Below are positions 61,971-64,000 of a DNA stretch of 64,000 nucleotides, in pieces. Where the stretch lies: assembly GCF_011022235.1 (NCBI RefSeq), contig NZ_JAAIYP010000042.1, positions 146,936 to 210,935 of the forward strand. Reading direction: 5' to 3'. A program made the position numbers and the translations under genes. The stretch's first letter is position 1; every line of letters begins with the position of its first letter. The notes under the pieces are model-generated. The model searched no databases. It was given only the letters and a program-made list of their open reading frames with translations, and had not been told where the DNA came from. Origin of the DNA: Magnetospirillum aberrantis SpK (GTDB lineage: Bacteria > Pseudomonadota > Alphaproteobacteria > Rhodospirillales > Magnetospirillaceae).

Positions 61971-63290
61971 TCAGACGCGGTCGATCAGATGCACGAAAGA
62001 GGCGAAAACAGACCCGCAAGACAACCCGCATTGACCAAGATCGGCCCCGGCGGCGTCCGTCACCGCCAGCAAGGGCGCGCCGGCCTCTGACGCTACGGTA
62101 GCATAATGAAATTCGTGGCCGCGCAGAAGGGTGCCGGCCGGTCCCAACGGCGTGTCGGCCAGCAACCGCGCCTGACGGTATCCCAGATGCAGCCGGCGTT
62201 GGGCGAAGCTGGTGTCCAGCGGCAACAACCCGGCCAAGGCGTGGCTTACCCCTTCGGAATCGGTCAGGGTGCGCCCCAGGCTCATGTAGCCGCCGCATTC
62301 GCCGAACACCGGTGCCCCCGCCGCCGCCAAACCGCGCAAGCCGTCGAGGAAGCGGGCGTTGGCGGCCAGCCGGCCGGCATGCAATTCGGGATAGCCGCCG
62401 GGCAGGTAGACGGCGTCGCCATCCGGCGCCTGGTCGGCCAGCGGCGAAAACAAGGTGATCTCGGCTCCGGCGCGGCGCCAACCGTCCAGGATTGCCGGAT
62501 AGGCGAAGGCGAAGGCGTCGTCCCTGGCCACCGCGATGCGTTGGCCCAAGGGCGGCAACAGCACCGGCGCGGCCTTGTCCTGTCCCAGCGCCGAAACCTG
62601 CGCCAGCGCCATCAGCCGCTCCACCGCCACATGCTCGCCCACCGCCGCCGCCGCCTTGTGGAAAAAGGCGCCCAGATCGGGATGTTCGCAGGCCTGGACC
62701 AGACCAAGATGACGGCTGGGCACCACCAGCGCCTCGACCCGAGGCAGGAAGCCCAGCACCTCGACCTCGGGACAGGCACGGGCGCAGGCCTGGGCGATGA
62801 CCCGGCGATGTTTCTCGCCGCCCACCCGGTTGAACACCACCCCGGCCACCCGCACGTCGGGGCGGAAACGGGCGAAGCCCTGAAGCACCGCCGCCGCCGA
62901 ACTGGCCATGCCGCGGGCGTCGATCACCAGGACCACCGGCCATCCGGTGCGCGCCGCCAGATCGGCGGTGGCCCCCGTGGTGCTGCCGTCGGCGGTGGCG
63001 GCACCGTCGAACAGTCCCATCACCCCTTCGCACACCACCAGATCGGCTCCGTCCGACACTTGGCCGACCAACCCGTCCAGGCTGTCGGGCCGCATTCCCC
63101 AGGCATCGAGGTTGACGCACGGCGCACCGGTGGCGGCGGCGTGGAAGGCGGGATCGATATAGTCGGGACCGACCTTGGCCGACGCCACCCGGATTCCACG
63201 CTGGCTCAAATGGGCCAGCAATCCCAGCGTCAGCAGCGTCTTGCCGCTGCCCGACGCCGGGGCGGCGATCACCAGTCCCGGTGCGGCCAT
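61971..63290 (-). CDS. cobB: Cobyrinic acid a,c-diamide synthase
   Basis: 439 residues, normal for CobB/CbiA. The P-loop is IAAPASGSGKTLLT near 7-21, followed by GPDYIDPAFH. The C-terminal glutaminase domain holds GECGGYMSLG with the nucleophile Cys and RGHEFHY. It amidates the a and c carboxylates, in the aerobic route on hydrogenobyrinate before cobalt insertion. The ATG at 63290 opens the conserved start. It begins 1 bp after the SCO1-like gene stop and is about 32 kb from the nearest other cobalamin gene. Confidence 0.95.
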   Translation of the reverse strand: MAAPGLVIAAPASGSGKTLLTLGLLAHLSQRGIRVASAKVGPDYIDPAFHAAATGAPCVNLDAWGMRPDSLDGLVGQVSDGADLVVCEGVMGLFDGAATADGSTTGATADLAARTGWPVVLVIDARGMASSAAAVLQGFARFRPDVRVAGVVFNRVGGEKHRRVIAQACARACPEVEVLGFLPRVEALVVPSRHLGLVQACEHPDLGAFFHKAAAAVGEHVAVERLMALAQVSALGQDKAAPVLLPPLGQRIAVARDDAFAFAYPAILDGWRRAGAEITLFSPLADQAPDGDAVYLPGGYPELHAGRLAANARFLDGLRGLAAAGAPVFGECGGYMSLGRTLTDSEGVSHALAGLLPLDTSFAQRRLHLGYRQARLLADTPLGPAGTLLRGHEFHYATVASEAGAPLLAVTDAAGADLGQCGLSCGSVFASFVHLIDRV

Positions 63291-63291
63291 G

Positions 63292-63897
63292 TCACTGTAC
63301 GGTCTTGGTCAAGGCGGCGGCCAGGTCGGAGACGGTCACGCCATGGGCGAAATGGCTGACGAAACTGCCGTCGGGCCCCATCAGGTAAAGGATCGAGGAA
63401 TGGTCCACCGTATAGGTTTCCTCGTCGCCGCCCTTGGCGCGGGCGGCATAGACCTTGAACAGCTTCATGACCGCCGACACCTGTTCCTGGCTGCCGGTCA
63501 GGCCGACCATGCGCGGATGAAAGGCGTGGGCGTAATCCTTGACCACCGCCGGGGTGTCGCGCGCCGGATCGACGCTGATCAGGATCGGCACCACCTTCTC
63601 GGCCTGGGCCGGATCAAGCTTGTCGAGGGCGGAGGCCACCACCGACAGCGAGGTCGGGCACACGTCGGGACAGAAGGTGTAGCCGAAATAGATCAGCATC
63701 CACTTGCCGCGAAAATCCTGGTCGGTGACGGTCTTCCCGTCGCCCCCCACCAGGGTGAAGGGGCCGCCGATGGCGGCTTGCTGGGCATGGTCGCCCCCGT
63801 TCCACACCATCAGGCGCGAACCGACGGCCAGACCGACCACCGCCACCACCGCCAGGATGGCGAGCAGCGACGCCCGGTTGTTGGTCTTCTTCTTCAC
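63292..63897 (-). CDS. SCO1/SenC-type copper-binding protein
   Basis: 201 residues. An N-terminal membrane anchor (about 10-30) places the thioredoxin-like domain in the periplasm. The copper ligands are Cys76 and Cys80 (FCPDVC) and His166 (TVDHSSI). SCO proteins deliver copper to the CuA centre of cytochrome c oxidase. The start is GTG at 63897, preceded by a strong AAAGGAGG. It lies 19 bp downstream of a truncated gene at the window edge and 1 bp upstream of cobB. Confidence 0.94.
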   Translation of the reverse strand: MKKKTNNRASLLAILAVVAVVGLAVGSRLMVWNGGDHAQQAAIGGPFTLVGGDGKTVTDQDFRGKWMLIYFGYTFCPDVCPTSLSVVASALDKLDPAQAEKVVPILISVDPARDTPAVVKDYAHAFHPRMVGLTGSQEQVSAVMKLFKVYAARAKGGDEETYTVDHSSILYLMGPDGSFVSHFAHGVTVSDLAAALTKTVQ

Positions 63898-63916
63898 GGC
63901 GAGTCCTCCTTTCAGG

Positions 63917-64000
63917 TCAGGCGGCCAGTTGCCAGGCCATGAAGCCCAGCACACCGGCATTGACCGCCAGCAGCAGCGGCGACCACCGCAGCATGGGGGC
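63917..64000 (-). CDS. 3' end of a gene cut by the window edge, hydrophobic tail
   Basis: The last 27 codons of a frame read APMLRWSPLLLAVNAGVLGFMAWQLAA and stop, a clear transmembrane helix. It may be the C-terminus of a larger membrane protein, or a 25-residue peptide starting at ATG 63994; the window ends too soon to tell. It lies directly upstream of the SCO1-like gene on the same strand. Confidence 0.45.
   Translation of the reverse strand, partial: APMLRWSPLLLAVNAGVLGFMAWQLAA

Noticed and set aside
61883..62101. Short plus-strand frames between phaZ and cobB
   Set aside because: They have no ribosome-binding site, no conserved motif and overlap the cobB 3' end in antisense.

Overview
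The window is about 64 kb of dense, GC-rich bacterial chromosome with short intergenic gaps, many ATGA-type start/stop overlaps and a set of proteins typical of alphaproteobacteria: a DUF3369-GGDEF regulator, a TIGR02186 membrane protein, a mitofilin/Mic60 homologue beside heme genes, and an intracellular PHB depolymerase. The gene content fits the Rhodospirillales, most likely a Magnetospirillum/Phaeospirillum-like organism. That placement is an inference from gene families; no rRNA gene is present. No rRNA, tRNA, CRISPR array, prophage or insertion sequence was recognised.

Layout. 1-1.8 kb: 3' end of dnaK, then dnaJ. 1.8-2.4 kb: a CcdA/CcdB-type toxin-antitoxin pair with a perfect 17-bp inverted repeat around its predicted -10 box. 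2.4-3.2 kb: dapB. 3.2-10.3 kb (minus strand): a cobalamin operon in the order cbiX, a domain of unknown function fused to cobH, cobL, cobI, a cbiG-cobJ fusion, cobM. 10.4-16.0 kb: cobD, a sensor kinase, then cobO, a SYLF-domain gene and cobQ on the minus strand. 16-22.7 kb: a secreted repeat protein, gluQ, an esterase, an HNH protein, an AmpG-like permease, alanine dehydrogenase and pyrophosphatase. 22.7-23.25 kb: a small GIY-YIG nuclease gene enclosed by nested inverted repeats. 23.3-30.2 kb (minus): phoU, pstB, cobN, cobW, cobP. 30.2-32.9 kb: a small methyltransferase-like membrane protein, a YqhD-like alcohol dehydrogenase and tsaD. 33-37 kb (plus): hemC, a hemD-mitofilin fusion and hemY. 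37-48 kb (minus): Bax-like protein, NifU-like protein, UspA, two conserved membrane proteins, murJ, glnD and mutS. 48.4-59.4 kb (plus): a small stress-like protein, maeB, phoR-like kinase, a kinase plus GGDEF response-regulator pair, a class A PBP and a DUF1275 protein, with one minus-strand ribbon-helix-helix gene. 59.4-64 kb (minus): YgjP-like metallopeptidase, YcgN-like protein, phaZ, cobB, SCO1/SenC and the edge of one more gene.

How it works together. Three cobalamin blocks plus cobB cover most of the corrin ring methylations, cobalt insertion, amidation, adenosylation and the lower-ligand steps. The set is a hybrid: CbiX and CbiG belong to the early-cobalt (anaerobic-type) route, while CobN belongs to the late-cobalt (aerobic) route. 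CobG, CobF, CobK, CobS and CobT are not seen here. The hemC-hemD-hemY block supplies uroporphyrinogen III, the branch point for both heme and cobalamin. Phosphate signalling genes (pstB-phoU and a phoR-like kinase) are present but separated from each other and from pstSCA and phoB.

Most unusual points: the GIY-YIG gene with nested inverted repeats; the HemD-mitofilin fusion that keeps an internal Shine-Dalgarno and ATG; the CobH fusion to a domain resembling DUF429; and two promoters whose -10 box lies in the loop of a perfect inverted repeat (ccdAB and glnD).
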